Source: Tetragenococcus koreensis
GTDB taxonomy: Bacteria; Bacillota; Bacilli; Lactobacillales; Enterococcaceae
Direction: 5' to 3'
Assembly (NCBI RefSeq): GCF_003795145.1
Contig: NZ_CP027786.1
Location: 2,480,001-2,544,000, forward strand
Length of the DNA: 64,000 bases
Shown here one piece after another: positions 33,722 to 44,442 of the stretch. The notes beneath the pieces were generated by a model. The model had not been told where the DNA came from. It did no database searches and was given only the letters and a program-made list of their open reading frames with translations. Both the position numbers and the translations under genes were made by a program. Numbering within the stretch: position 1 is the stretch's first letter; every line of letters begins with the position of its first letter.

Positions 33722-34657
33722 TTAAAAAGCTAATACATACATTAATCCAATATGAATCACGATCATAATTAGTGCTATAGGTATTTGTGCTTTGATGACG
33801 CCATTCGTGTCTTCCATTTCTAATAAGGCAACAGGTAAAGCGTTGAAGTTGGCGCCCATGGGAGTTAATAAGGTACCACAGAATCCGGCAGTCATAGCTA
33901 AAGTACCGGCAACAACTGGGTCACCGCCTTGAGCGATGACAAATGGAATTCCAATACCTGCTGTAATCACGGTAAAGGCAGCAAAGGCATTTCCCATTAC
34001 CATAGTAAATAATACCATGCCCAAACAATAAGCAACAACACCGACGAATTGATTTCCTGCTGGGATAACAGTAGAAATCGCATTGGAGATGACATCGCCA
34101 ACGCCTGCTAGATTGAAAATCACACCTAAGGCAGCCAATAATTGTGGCAAGATCCCGGTTGTTCCTACAGATTGAAACATGCGGTCGGTATCGTCTACGA
34201 TTGTTTTGGGTTTAGCAGAAGTGATCACTGCTGCTACAATTAAAGCCACAATTGAAGCGATGCCGATTCCAACTTGACCTCCTAATGGCGTATAGGAAAT
34301 TACGACCGCTGTTGCTGCTAACATTACGGAGGGAAAGAAAACCCAGCTGCCAATTTTTTTCGCTGCTTCTTCGCCTTGTTTTTCGTCTAATTTTGCAATG
34401 TTACCAACTTTTACTTGTTTAAGTAAGGTGAGAACGCCAATAGCGACCAACATAATACCAGACGCAGCATAAGGAAGAAAGTTACCAAAAGCAAAAATAG
34501 TACCAAGTAATAACCAGAATAAACCGGTGCCTAGTCGAGCAGAATTGGTTTGATCTCTAAAAGAACGGATGGCAGTCATCATAGATAAAAGTCCAATTAA
34601 GATGTAAAAGAATTCAAGAATTGCATCAACTGTCTGAGTCATTGTTTGTTTCACCAC
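33722..34657 (-). CDS. DUF979 family membrane protein (5-oxoproline transporter subunit type)
   Basis: The 311-residue protein has about nine hydrophobic segments and glycine-rich turns such as AMTAGFCGTLLTPMGANFNA (about 256-275). DUF979 and DUF969 are regularly found next to pcp, and the pair is annotated as a 5-oxoproline transporter in databases. It overlaps DUF969 by 32 nt, so the two are translationally coupled. The transport role rests on family knowledge and the pcp link. Confidence 0.8.
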   Translation of the reverse strand: MVKQTMTQTVDAILEFFYILIGLLSMMTAIRSFRDQTNSARLGTGLFWLLLGTIFAFGNFLPYAASGIMLVAIGVLTLLKQVKVGNIAKLDEKQGEEAAKKIGSWVFFPSVMLAATAVVISYTPLGGQVGIGIASIVALIVAAVITSAKPKTIVDDTDRMFQSVGTTGILPQLLAALGVIFNLAGVGDVISNAISTVIPAGNQFVGVVAYCLGMVLFTMVMGNAFAAFTVITAGIGIPFVIAQGGDPVVAGTLAMTAGFCGTLLTPMGANFNALPVALLEMEDTNGVIKAQIPIALIMIVIHIGLMYVLAF

Positions 34658-35333
34658 CTTTTTTAACGTTATATTTTTTCGCTAACTTGCGATCAAATAA
34701 CATATTAGAAATCGCTGTTAGAACGAGAGCAATAACCGCAATAATTAGGGAATATTGCACAATGCTAGCTTCTGAGACATTATAGTTTAAATCTCGTAAG
34801 GTTCCGGCAATCAATAAAACACCAGAGGCTGCGACAAAGGTATTTTGCCCATAAAAATTGGCATAGTTCTCGTTAGCTGCAGCTCTGGCTTTCAGTTCTT
34901 CGCTGTCTTCTTTTGCGATATTTCCGTAGTTTGTCTTAGCCGCAGCTTGTGTCATGGGATTGACAATGGGGCGGACAAATTGCGGATGTCCTGAAATACG
35001 AATCCCCAAAAGTCCAGCAATTTCACGGATGGCTGTATACAACGTCAAGAATTTTCCGGGTGTCATCCCCTTTATTTTCCTGATTAAAATGACGGCCTGT
35101 TGTCGCAAGCCAAATCGTTCAGAAAGTCCAATCATTGGTAAGGTTAATAGAAAGATTGTAACGAGCCGGTTATCGACAAAAGCTTGACCAAAGGCTTCTA
35201 AGAAATCCATAACTGATATACCGGATACCATAGCTGTCGCAAACGCGGCGATTACAACAACTGCAATCGTATCAAATTTAAATAAGAATCCTACTAAAAT
35301 GATTAGGATCCCAATTAGTTTAATCCATTCCAA
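34626..35333 (-). CDS. DUF969 family membrane protein (5-oxoproline transporter subunit type)
   Basis: The 235-residue protein has several hydrophobic segments and the family block GLLGIRISGHPQFVRPIVNP (about 107-126). TTG at 35333 is used as start because AAGGAGGAG lies seven to eight bases upstream; the ATG at 35363 precedes that site. It is the first gene of the DUF969-DUF979-(array)-pcp group. Partner of DUF979 in presumed pyroglutamate transport. Confidence 0.8.
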   Translation of the reverse strand: MEWIKLIGILIILVGFLFKFDTIAVVVIAAFATAMVSGISVMDFLEAFGQAFVDNRLVTIFLLTLPMIGLSERFGLRQQAVILIRKIKGMTPGKFLTLYTAIREIAGLLGIRISGHPQFVRPIVNPMTQAAAKTNYGNIAKEDSEELKARAAANENYANFYGQNTFVAASGVLLIAGTLRDLNYNVSEASIVQYSLIIAVIALVLTAISNMLFDRKLAKKYNVKKGGETNNDSDS

Positions 35334-35593
35334 AATAATCTCCTCCTTCAAAAAATTTCGCATAAAATGAATTTCTTATGCTCAGGGGTCTATCCTACCT
35401 GAATTTTTGTTATTTTTCACTAATTTTCTGAAAAACGTTGATAATTTTTTAGTTAACATTCTTTTATACCTGAAAACTTGGTATCATCCTTGTCAAAGGT
35501 GAAGAATTTTGATCCATGAGGACATTTTATGATCTAGCAAACAGATGGAATAATAACATGAGAAAGGAAAATAAAAAACTAGAACAAGAATAA

Positions 35594-35622
35594 TTGCTAG
35601 CTTTGGTACCAAGTGGTATAAT
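35594..35622 (+). promoter_or_regulatory. dinJ-yafQ promoter with palindrome in the spacer
   Basis: TTGCTA (35594-35599) and TATAAT (35617-35622) are 17 bp apart. The spacer contains the perfect palindrome TTGGTACCAA (35603-35612), a likely operator for autorepression. Confidence 0.7.
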
Positions 35623-35642
35623 AACTTTAGGAGGTGCTTACT

Positions 35643-35888
35643 ATGACTAATCAAGTGCATTTTAGAATAGATGAAGAAGATAAAGAAAAGTTTAGAATAG
35701 TGATGCAACACGTAGGGTTAGAGCCTAATGAGGCTTATCGTATCTTTGTTAAAAGAGCAATTGAAGTTGGAGGAATTCCGTTTGAAGTTGCAGATCCATC
35801 TTCTCAATTAGAGGAAGCAATTAAAAGTCAGGATTATATTGAATTTGAAAACGGTGAGGAAGGCTTGGATTGGTTAAATGAGGAATAA
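35643..35888 (+). CDS. RelB/DinJ-family antitoxin
   Basis: The 81-residue protein has an N-terminal ribbon-helix-helix (QVHFRIDEEDKEKFRIVMQH, about 4-23, then VGLEPNEAYRIFVKRAIEVGGIPFE, in part) typical of DinJ. The acidic tail would neutralise the toxin. AGGAGG lies eight bases before the ATG at 35643. It overlaps the toxin gene by 11 nt. Confidence 0.85.
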   Translation: MTNQVHFRIDEEDKEKFRIVMQHVGLEPNEAYRIFVKRAIEVGGIPFEVADPSSQLEEAIKSQDYIEFENGEEGLDWLNEE

Positions 35889-36162
35889 GCCTAAATATAA
35901 GCCTGCTTTTGAGCGGAAGTTTAAAAAGCATTATAGAAATATGCTTAAGGGCGGACGTTATAAAAAAGAAGACTTTGAAAAAGTTTATTGGAAACTTTTG
36001 TGTAACGAACCATTAGAACCTCGATACAACGATCATCCTTTAGTAAATCGAAAACCTGAACGTGACTTGCATATTAAACCGGATTGGCTATTGATTTATA
36101 AATATGACGGCGAGTTTGTCCGATTTATTGACACGGGCACTCATGCGGATCTCTTTAAATAA
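35878..36162 (+). CDS. YafQ-family mRNA interferase toxin
   Basis: The 94-residue basic protein has the YafQ layout: N-terminal KYKPAFERKFKKHYRNMLK, central YNDHPLVNRKPERDLHIKPD (about 55-74) with the catalytic histidines, and WLLIYKYDGEFVRFIDTGTH with the C-terminal DLF. It would cleave mRNA on the ribosome. It follows DinJ with an 11-nt overlap and is ended by a terminator. Confidence 0.88.
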   Translation: MRNKPKYKPAFERKFKKHYRNMLKGGRYKKEDFEKVYWKLLCNEPLEPRYNDHPLVNRKPERDLHIKPDWLLIYKYDGEFVRFIDTGTHADLFK

Positions 36163-36206
36163 AAGACTATTTTTTGATGTGGTATCAGAAAGTAGTCTTT
36201 TATTAT
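36159..36206 (+). terminator. Terminator after dinJ-yafQ
   Basis: ATAAAAGACTA pairs with TAGTCTTTTAT; the 5' arm begins within the yafQ stop region. A T/A-rich tract follows. Confidence 0.75.
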
Positions 36207-36291
36207 ATATAAGCAAAACAGATTTGAAATTTAGCAAAAAAGTGTTTGCGTTTCCAAATAAAATATGATAAATTAATAGCAGTTAAATACA

Positions 36292-36368
36292 GGCATGTGA
36301 CTGGTAATGCAGGCAGGACCTTTTACGTTAGGAAAATCATTCCTAGTGTATTTGGTTCTGCCTTTTTT
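36292..36368 (+). promoter_or_regulatory. RAT antiterminator site and overlapping terminator (bgl operon)
   Basis: Positions 36292-36320 contain the LicT/BglG-type RAT sequence, with GTGACTGGTAATGCAGGCAG at its core. Its 3' part GGCAGGACC (36312-36320) also pairs with GGTTCTGCC (36354-36362), followed by a T-run. LicT binding to RAT would prevent this terminator from forming and let transcription reach the PTS gene. Confidence 0.88.
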
Positions 36369-36410
36369 GTTTAGCTAACAATACTCAATAGATAAAATGG
36401 AGGATATCTT

Positions 36411-38252
36411 ATGGACTACAAGCAAACAGCAAAAGAGATTGTTGCAGCTCTTGGTGGAAAAGATAATATTTCGCTTTTAAACCATTGCTCAACGCGGTTA
36501 AGAATTACTTTGAAAAACGATAATAAAGCCGACAGCGCAGCGTTAGAAAAAATTGATGGTGTGTTAGGCGTTCGTAAAAACGTTCAATATCAAATTATTA
36601 TCGGTAATGATGTTGTGGAAGTTTATCAGGAAGTGAATAATATTGTAGGAAATATTTCAAATGAGGATACACAAGATGGACCGGCACAAAAAAGAAGTAT
36701 TGGAAGTACCGTACTTGACTTTATTATTGCAGTCTTTCAACCGTTAGTTCCGGCTATTGCAGGAGGTGGAGTTCTTAAATCCATTTTACTTTTATTAGCG
36801 GCTATTGGTGTTATGGACGACGGTAGTACAACCTACCAAATTTTAGATAATGTAGGTACAGCACCGTTATATTTTCTACCGATCCTAGTTGCGGTAACAT
36901 CTGCAAATAAATTAAAAGTCAATCCACTTGTTGCTATATCTGCTGTGGGTGCCTTGTTATTACCCGGTATGAGCGAGCTAATAGCAGACGGAGCTAATTT
37001 CTTATCTTTTAATATTCAAGAAATTGATTATAGTTCGCAAGTATTTCCAGCGATCTTGACTGTCTTGTTTTATGCACAGATGGAAAAAGGATTTAATAAA
37101 ATTACACCTAAATCAATTCGTGTCTTCTTTGTTCCAATGATGAGCTTGTTACTTACAGTGCCTATTTCTCTACTAATCTTAGGCCCATTGGGTTATAATT
37201 TTGGGACACTGTTTTCTTCTGCCATTATTTGGTTGTACGGTCATTTTGGTTGGGTGGCCACCGGAATATTAGCTGGTATTTTACCATTTATGGTAGTTAC
37301 TGGAATGCATAAAGCAATGATTCCATACGCGATTAGCTCAATGGGTGAACTAGGAAAAGAATCATTGTACATGCCTGCATCATTAGCCCATAATCTTGCC
37401 GAATCGGGGGCTTGCTTTGCGGTTGCTTCAAGAACAAAAGATAAAAAACTAAAACCTACTGCTATTTCAGCTGGGATTTCTGCCCTTTTTGGTATTACCG
37501 AACCTGCTTTATATGGAGTAACGGTTTTACACAAAAAAGTATTGTATAGTGTTATTTTAGCTAGTATCATTGGCGGTTCTTTTAGTGGCATTATGATCCT
37601 TGAGGCATTTGCTATTGTTGGGCCAGGCCTTGCTAGTATTACGATGTTTATTGACCCACAAAACGCAATGAATATTGTATGGGCGTTTGCTACCTTGGGG
37701 ATTTCTTTTGTGGCTGCTTTCATTTTTGCTATTATTTTGTATAAAGACGAGACAACTACAGAAGAGGAAAATAATGAAGTGATTAACGAAACAAAAGATG
37801 TGATATTAGAAAGTCCAGTTAAAGGTAGAGTTTTACCTTTAACAGAAGTGAAAGACGATGTATTTTCAAGTGGTTTAGTGGGGGACGGCATAGCTGTTGA
37901 ACCCACGGAAGGAAAATTAACTGCGCCTGTGGCAGGAGAAGTTACGATGATTTTTGAAACGAACCACGCCTTAGGCTTAAAAACAGATAATGGCGCCGAA
38001 TTGCTTTTGCACATTGGTGTTGATACTGTCAAAATGGACGGTGTTGGCTTTCAAGCATTTGTGAAACAAGGTGACCGCGTAGAACAAGGACAACAGCTAA
38101 TTACTTTTGATATTGATAAAATAAAGAACGAAGGTTTTGAATCCACAGTAATTTGTGTAGTAACTAATAATAATTTTGAGGTAAAACCATCTATTGATCA
38201 AGGAAATGTATCATTCGAAGACCCTTTGTTAACGGTCAGTCAATTAGCATAA
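36411..38252 (+). CDS. PTS beta-glucoside-specific EIIBCA
   Basis: The 613-residue protein fuses EIIB (about 1-80, phospho-cysteine C26 in NHCSTRLR), a membrane EIIC (about 105-450, with GMHKAMIPYAISSMG and GITEPALYG) and EIIA (about 480-613, with LLLHIGVDTVKMDG holding the phospho-histidine). This is the BglF/BglP domain order. It lies behind a RAT antiterminator and before a 6-phospho-beta-glucosidase gene and LicT, so it imports aryl-beta-glucosides or cellobiose-like sugars. Confidence 0.92.
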   Translation: MDYKQTAKEIVAALGGKDNISLLNHCSTRLRITLKNDNKADSAALEKIDGVLGVRKNVQYQIIIGNDVVEVYQEVNNIVGNISNEDTQDGPAQKRSIGSTVLDFIIAVFQPLVPAIAGGGVLKSILLLLAAIGVMDDGSTTYQILDNVGTAPLYFLPILVAVTSANKLKVNPLVAISAVGALLLPGMSELIADGANFLSFNIQEIDYSSQVFPAILTVLFYAQMEKGFNKITPKSIRVFFVPMMSLLLTVPISLLILGPLGYNFGTLFSSAIIWLYGHFGWVATGILAGILPFMVVTGMHKAMIPYAISSMGELGKESLYMPASLAHNLAESGACFAVASRTKDKKLKPTAISAGISALFGITEPALYGVTVLHKKVLYSVILASIIGGSFSGIMILEAFAIVGPGLASITMFIDPQNAMNIVWAFATLGISFVAAFIFAIILYKDETTTEEENNEVINETKDVILESPVKGRVLPLTEVKDDVFSSGLVGDGIAVEPTEGKLTAPVAGEVTMIFETNHALGLKTDNGAELLLHIGVDTVKMDGVGFQAFVKQGDRVEQGQQLITFDIDKIKNEGFESTVICVVTNNNFEVKPSIDQGNVSFEDPLLTVSQLA

Positions 38253-38273
38253 ATAGATAAGGAGAGGATATAA

Positions 38274-39746
<1,473 letters not shown>

Positions 39747-39764
39747 AACTAGGAGGAAGTTAAA

Positions 39765-40604
39765 GTGCTGACTATCAAGAAAGTACTAAATTCTAGTGTT
39801 GTGTTAGCTACCAAAGATGGAGCAGAAATGATTGTCCTAGGGAAAGGTATTGGTTTTGCTAGAAAAAAAGAGGAACAAATTGATGAAAATGATGTCGATA
39901 AGATATTTATTCCCTTAAATGAAAGCAAAAATGAATATATTCTAGAATTAATCGATGACATTCCCCTGGCCTTTTTTGAGCTGACCAAAAAAATTGTTTC
40001 GCTAGCAGAAGAAAATTTAAATACAAAATTGAATAATAACATTTTTCTTACCCTAACGGACCATCTTCATTTTGCTCTTGATCGTTATCAAAATGGCATT
40101 AATATCGCTAATCGTTTATATTGGGAAATAAAAAATTATTACCCCAAAGAGTATGCTGTTAGTACGCAAGCAGTAGAAATAATTAACCAATCCTTTGATA
40201 TTAATTTGCCCCAAGAAGAAGCAGCCAATATCGCTTTTCATTTAATCAATGCTCAGTCAGAGAGTGAGTCGACAGATAGTTTAGAATCCGCCAAAATGAT
40301 TGGTGGCATTGTGAATATGGTGAGGTATTCAATTCAGACTGAAGTTGATGAAGACTCGGTGCATTATCTGCGTTTTATTACTCATGTTAAATATTTTGTT
40401 GAACGATTTTACACAGGAAAATTAATGGATGATGAAGGTGGCAGTGCATTATATAAACAAATGTGGACGTTGTATCCTTCGGCCATGGAAATTGGTATCA
40501 AAGTACAAGACTATCTATATAAAATGTATGATAAAAAAATTTCGGAAGAAGAAGTCGTTTACTTGGGCGTTCATATTAATCGCTTAATGAATAAAAGTAG
40601 TTAG
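39765..40604 (+). CDS. licT: BglG/LicT-family transcription antiterminator
   Basis: The 279-residue protein has an RNA-binding CAT domain (about 1-58: KVLNSSVVLATKDGAEMIVLGKGIGFARK, in part) and two PRD domains with phosphorylatable histidines (for example TDHLHFALDRYQNGI near 98-112 and VYLGVHINRL near the end). It starts with GTG at 39765 after AGGAGG. It would bind the RAT at 36292 when the PTS is transporting and relieve termination, so it controls its own operon. Confidence 0.9.
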   Translation: MLTIKKVLNSSVVLATKDGAEMIVLGKGIGFARKKEEQIDENDVDKIFIPLNESKNEYILELIDDIPLAFFELTKKIVSLAEENLNTKLNNNIFLTLTDHLHFALDRYQNGINIANRLYWEIKNYYPKEYAVSTQAVEIINQSFDINLPQEEAANIAFHLINAQSESESTDSLESAKMIGGIVNMVRYSIQTEVDEDSVHYLRFITHVKYFVERFYTGKLMDDEGGSALYKQMWTLYPSAMEIGIKVQDYLYKMYDKKISEEEVVYLGVHINRLMNKSS

Positions 40605-40815
40605 TACTGGCAAAATAGCAATCAATGTACGAATGTCGACTTTTAGTATCTAGAAAAAATAAATTGCAATCGTTATTCGGATGACTTTGATAAAGTGTAT
40701 GAGAAGCTTCTTTTCGTAAGTTATTAGATTTGTTAATCCGCTAATTGAAACAATTCCTTAAAATTTCACGTAAAATATGGTGTAATAATAAAAACAATAC
40801 ATGGAGATGAACAAT

Positions 40816-41064
40816 ATGGATCATGTAGTACCAGTATCAGAATTGAGGTCGTATAACCAAATGTTAAGCGAAGTACAGGAAGGGCCACATGTCGTTTTGA
40901 CGAAAAATGGGTATGCAAAATATGTTGTTACTGATTATGAAGAGTGGCAAAAAATGAAAGCAACGATCGATTTGTTCAGTGAACTGCAAAATGGCGTTCA
41001 ATCGCATAAGGTTGAACCATCATTATCTCTTGATGAACTGAAATCGCATACAAAAGGTTCATGA
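40816..41064 (+). CDS. Phd/YefM-family antitoxin without a partner
   Basis: The 82-residue protein has the Phd/YefM fold: VVPVSELRSYNQMLSEVQEG and VVLTKNGYAKYVVTDYEEW (about 3-43), then a short tail. The ATG at 40816 is used because GGAG lies upstream; the ATG at 40801 precedes that site. No toxin gene follows: within 60 bp the small-RNA promoter begins, and the intron comes next. The toxin may have been lost, or the protein may act alone as a repressor. Confidence 0.75.
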   Translation: MDHVVPVSELRSYNQMLSEVQEGPHVVLTKNGYAKYVVTDYEEWQKMKATIDLFSELQNGVQSHKVEPSLSLDELKSHTKGS

Positions 41065-41118
41065 AATGAACAGTAAAAAGTATAGGATTCATTTTTTTAA
41101 ACTTTTAAAAAAGAATCG

Positions 41119-41154
41119 TCATAATTTCTCCATATTTTATAGGTACATTATAAA
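41119..41154 (+). promoter_or_regulatory. Promoter of small-RNA copy A
   Basis: Direct repeats start at 41119 (TCATAATTT) and 41130 (CCATATTTT), 11 bp apart, and TATAAA (41149-41154) begins 19 bp after the second. The same spacing occurs in copies B, C and D. There is no consensus -35, which suggests an activator bound to the repeats. Confidence 0.7.
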
Positions 41155-41160
41155 TATCCC

Positions 41161-41230
41161 AACAAAACACCCTAAAAACACTTTTTCATTTTTACTCCTT
41201 TCCCGCTAGCTACTAGCTAGCGGGTCTTTT
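41161..41230 (+). ncRNA. Small RNA family, copy A (intron-interrupted end)
   Basis: The transcript region reads AACAAAACACCCTAAAAACA then CTTTTTCATTTTTACTCC and TTTCCC, followed by the terminator hairpin 41202-41224, a perfect palindrome around CTAGC, and TCTTTT. The group IIC intron begins at the next base. The stem sequence differs from the other copies (GCTAG versus GCCAG) but remains paired. No coding frame fits. Confidence 0.65.
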
Positions 41231-43106
41231 GTGCGCTCGGCATGGGCGATAACTTGGTGGTGAAAGTCCACTACAGGCTTGGCAGTAGGAACTGTTAGCC
41301 AAAAGCAAGGATGTCCATCGCGAGGTGGAATCTGAAGGAAGCTGGAGGCAAACACTCGCACTGACGAACAGGAACTTCATAAGAAGGCTGGATTGGGACG
41401 GATGAGCTTGCAAAACAAAGCAAAGTCCGATACTGCCCGAATCCTATCCAGTAAATGAAGCAGTGAGATGAGTGGAAGGTGATCGCGCCTTACCCGAGGA
41501 GGTCTATCGAGCGAATGCAATCAATCGTAGTAACAACGAATCGATAGAAGTCAGCCGAGGTCATAGTAGTATCTTACGATACGAAGGACTGAACAATAAT
41601 AACTTTGAAGTAAACAAGGAGGTGGATGTGCTCACCAGGACCGCAGCCAATACCGTGGTAAAGACCGAGAGGTAGCTCACTCATGGAGGGATAAGCTGGA
41701 AGCAAAAGAGGAAATGAGGAGCGCGTAAGGGAGCACGACAATCAAATGAAGAACCAAAGTGGCTATCCATTAATGGACGAACTCGTAAGTTCGATGAATA
41801 TTGATCGAGCCATCGAGAAAGTAAAGAAGAACAAAGGAGCACCAGGCATCGATGAGATGACCGTATTTGAAATCAAGGAACATCTAAACAAATACCGACA
41901 ACCTTTTGTTCAAAAACTGAAAGAAGGGACTTATCGTCCTCAGCCCACCAAACGGGTAGAGATTGATAAGAAAGACGGCAAGAAACGAAAGTTGAGTATT
42001 CCTGTCGTACGAGACCGCGTGGTACAACAGATGATTTTACAAGTCATTACCCCTTTGATCGACCCGACCTTTTCTAAAAACAGTTATGGATTTAGACCTG
42101 GAAAGAATTGCCAACAGGCAATCGATCAAGCAGGAAAATATTATGAAGAAGGCTACAATGTGGTCGTGGATTGTGACTTAAAAAGTTATTTCGACACCAT
42201 CAATCATCAGAAACTAATGCATCGTATGCAATGGTATATCGCTGATAAAGAAATCCTTCAATTAATCTGGAATTTTCTCAATGCGGGCGTACTAGACGGG
42301 GAAATTATCCGTTCTACACCTCAAGGAGCCCAACAGGGCAGCCCCTTATCTCCACTTTTAGCCAACGTCTATCTTGACCAACTAGATAAGGAACTCGAAA
42401 AGAGAGGGCATCGTTTTATCCGCTACGCCGACGATTTTATCGTGCTAGTACAAAGTGAACGAGCCGCCCAAAGGGTTCAAGAAAGTGTCACCCAGTTCCT
42501 GGAAGGAAAGTTACGACTCACGGTAAACCAAGAGAAGAGCCAAATTGTAAAGGCGCATCAATTGGAATACCTCGGATTCCGTCTGAGGAAAGATAAGGGA
42601 AAGTAAAGAGCCGGCCCACAGCGTCGGCCAAACAAAAGTTCAAGAGACAGTTAAAGAAACTGACCAATCGGAAAAGATCGGGAAGCCTAGACGAAATTAT
42701 CTCATCGATCAATCAATATACGCAAGGTTGGATTAACTATTATAAGAAAGGGGAACTAAAGGCTTTCTTAGCGAAACAAATGACCCACTTACGTAGAAGA
42801 TTGCGCGCCCTTATTTGGAAAAGATGGAAGAAAGTGTCAACAAAATATCGACAACTGAAAGCAAGAGGGGCTTCTCACAGAGAAGCCATGACTTATGCAA
42901 ATAGTCGAAAATCGTATTGGCGTATTTCCGAGTCTAAACTACTCCACCGAATCTTTACGAAAGAAAAATTCAAACAATGGAAACTCAAGGATTTCAATGA
43001 AATCCTTGAGAAATAAGCTTAAATTATTGAACCGCCGTATACGGAACCGTACGTACGGTGGTGTGAGAGGACGATGAATGAAATAATCATTCATCTCCTA
43101 CTCGAT
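41231..43106 (+). mobile_element. Group IIC intron, copy 2
   Basis: This 1876-bp copy matches copy 1 at 12496-14371 at every position I compared except A41311 (G12576 in copy 1). It starts with GTGCG right after the TCTTTT of small-RNA copy A and ends after domains V and VI. The right flank is inside the 5' coding part of a permease gene, not a continuation of a small-RNA locus, so the junction is probably rearranged. Confidence 0.9.
41746..43016 (+). CDS. ltrA: Group II intron reverse transcriptase/maturase, copy 2, same frame break
   Basis: The protein is the same as in copy 1. Frame 1 runs 41746-42606 with YADD in RYADDFIVLV, stops at TAA after GGGAAAG (42597-42603), and the -1 frame continues from 42603 to 43016. 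The stem-loop that follows the stop is at 42610-42628. That two insertions at unrelated sites carry the same break suggests the broken form was mobile, by frameshifting or with help from another copy. Confidence 0.85.
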
Positions 43107-44413
43107 TCCTTTTTCCAACTGCAGCCTTTGCAGAAGAAATTGAGAATATACAAGCCCCCATTGGGTTTATGGCACTGTTATCGATTGTTCCGCTGATTGT
43201 TGTATTGGTTTTACTATTTATGAAAGTAGATATGGTTATTGCCGGTTTAGTCGGCGGTGTGATTGCAATGATTATCGGTGGGATTGGTCTAGCTGAGGCA
43301 AATGAGCAACTTTTAGAAGCGATCCCGACTATGTTAGGTATTACGGTCCCTATTATTAACTCGGCTATCGCAATGGCTGTTTTTAAATCAGGCGGCTATT
43401 CGGCAGCGCTAACTTTGGCTAAAAGAGGGACGAAAGGCAGAGTAGAGTGGGTCGCTGTTTTTATTGTGATTTTGCTGGCTGCTGCGACTTATATGTCAGG
43501 GATTGGTGGCGGTAGTGCCATGGTTATTGCGCCTTTAGCCTTTGCAGCTGTAGGTGTAGTTCCAGAATTGATTGCAGCCATGTCGCTAGCTGCTGCGGTT
43601 TCTTTTACAACTTCACCCGCATCTTTAGAGTCAAGTATCGTTTCGCAATTAGGAGAATTTGAAGTTGCTGATTATGTTTCTACAATGCGTCCTTACTGGC
43701 TGTTATTTGTGGTCATCGCGATGGTTTTAGCTTTTTGGGGAACCAAGCGTCGTAATATCGGTTTTAAAGAAGAAGAAAACGATGAATATGCAGAAATGAG
43801 TAATGGCAAGCTATGGAAATTTACTTTTCCAGCGATTTTTCTCCTATTTTCCGTTATTTTAGGGCCTTTAGTCAATGATCTGATTGGTTTCGAAATTTTC
43901 ACTCCGATTGTTTATATGATCGTTACTTTATTTTTAATTTACTTATGTACTGATTTTTCATTAAATAAATCTGTGGATGCGATGGTTGACGGTTCAACTT
44001 ACATTTTAACCCGATTATTCCAAGTGGGGATTTTCCTGGCGTTTATTAATGTGATTGCACAAACAGGAACATTTTCAGTTATCGCTGGACTGGCAAATAC
44101 GGCCCCGAATGCTGTTGTGGTGCCCGTAGCTGTTCTGACAGGTATTTTAATTGGTGTGCCAGCTGGAGCATATGTTGGATCCGTATTGACTTTAGTTTTA
44201 CCTGTAGCAGTTTCTTTAGGCTTTTCACCAATTGCATTGGGATTTGTTACAATGGGTGTAGGCATGGGAAGCCAAATGAGTTTTGTAAATATTACTATGC
44301 AAGCACTTTCTTCAGGGTTCCAATTACCGATTCTTGAAATTGTTAAAGGGAATGTAAAATGGATCAGCACGGCAAGTGTTCTACTATTAATTATTTCGTT
44401 TATTTTTGCTTAA
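43107..44413 (+). CDS. Predicted permease, 5' end lost at the intron junction
   Basis: The annotated start at 43169 gives 414 residues with about eleven hydrophobic segments and the motif YMSGIGGGSAMVIAPLAFAA (about 109-128), resembling ion-transporter superfamily permeases (CitMHS/GntP-like). The same frame is open back to the intron end as FLFPTAAFAEEIENIQAPIG, which looks like the end of a first helix and an outer segment, so the real N-terminus has been removed. It precedes a cytosine-deaminase-like gene by 21 bp and may import its substrate. Function of the truncated form is uncertain. Confidence 0.7.
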
Positions 44414-44442
44414 TATAAGCTTTTCTAAGGAGGATGCAAAGA

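Noticed and set aside
41161..41230. Small-RNA block as a MITE or IS end
   Set aside because: There are no terminal inverted repeats at the outer limits. The conserved part is a promoter, a transcript and a terminator in fixed spacing.
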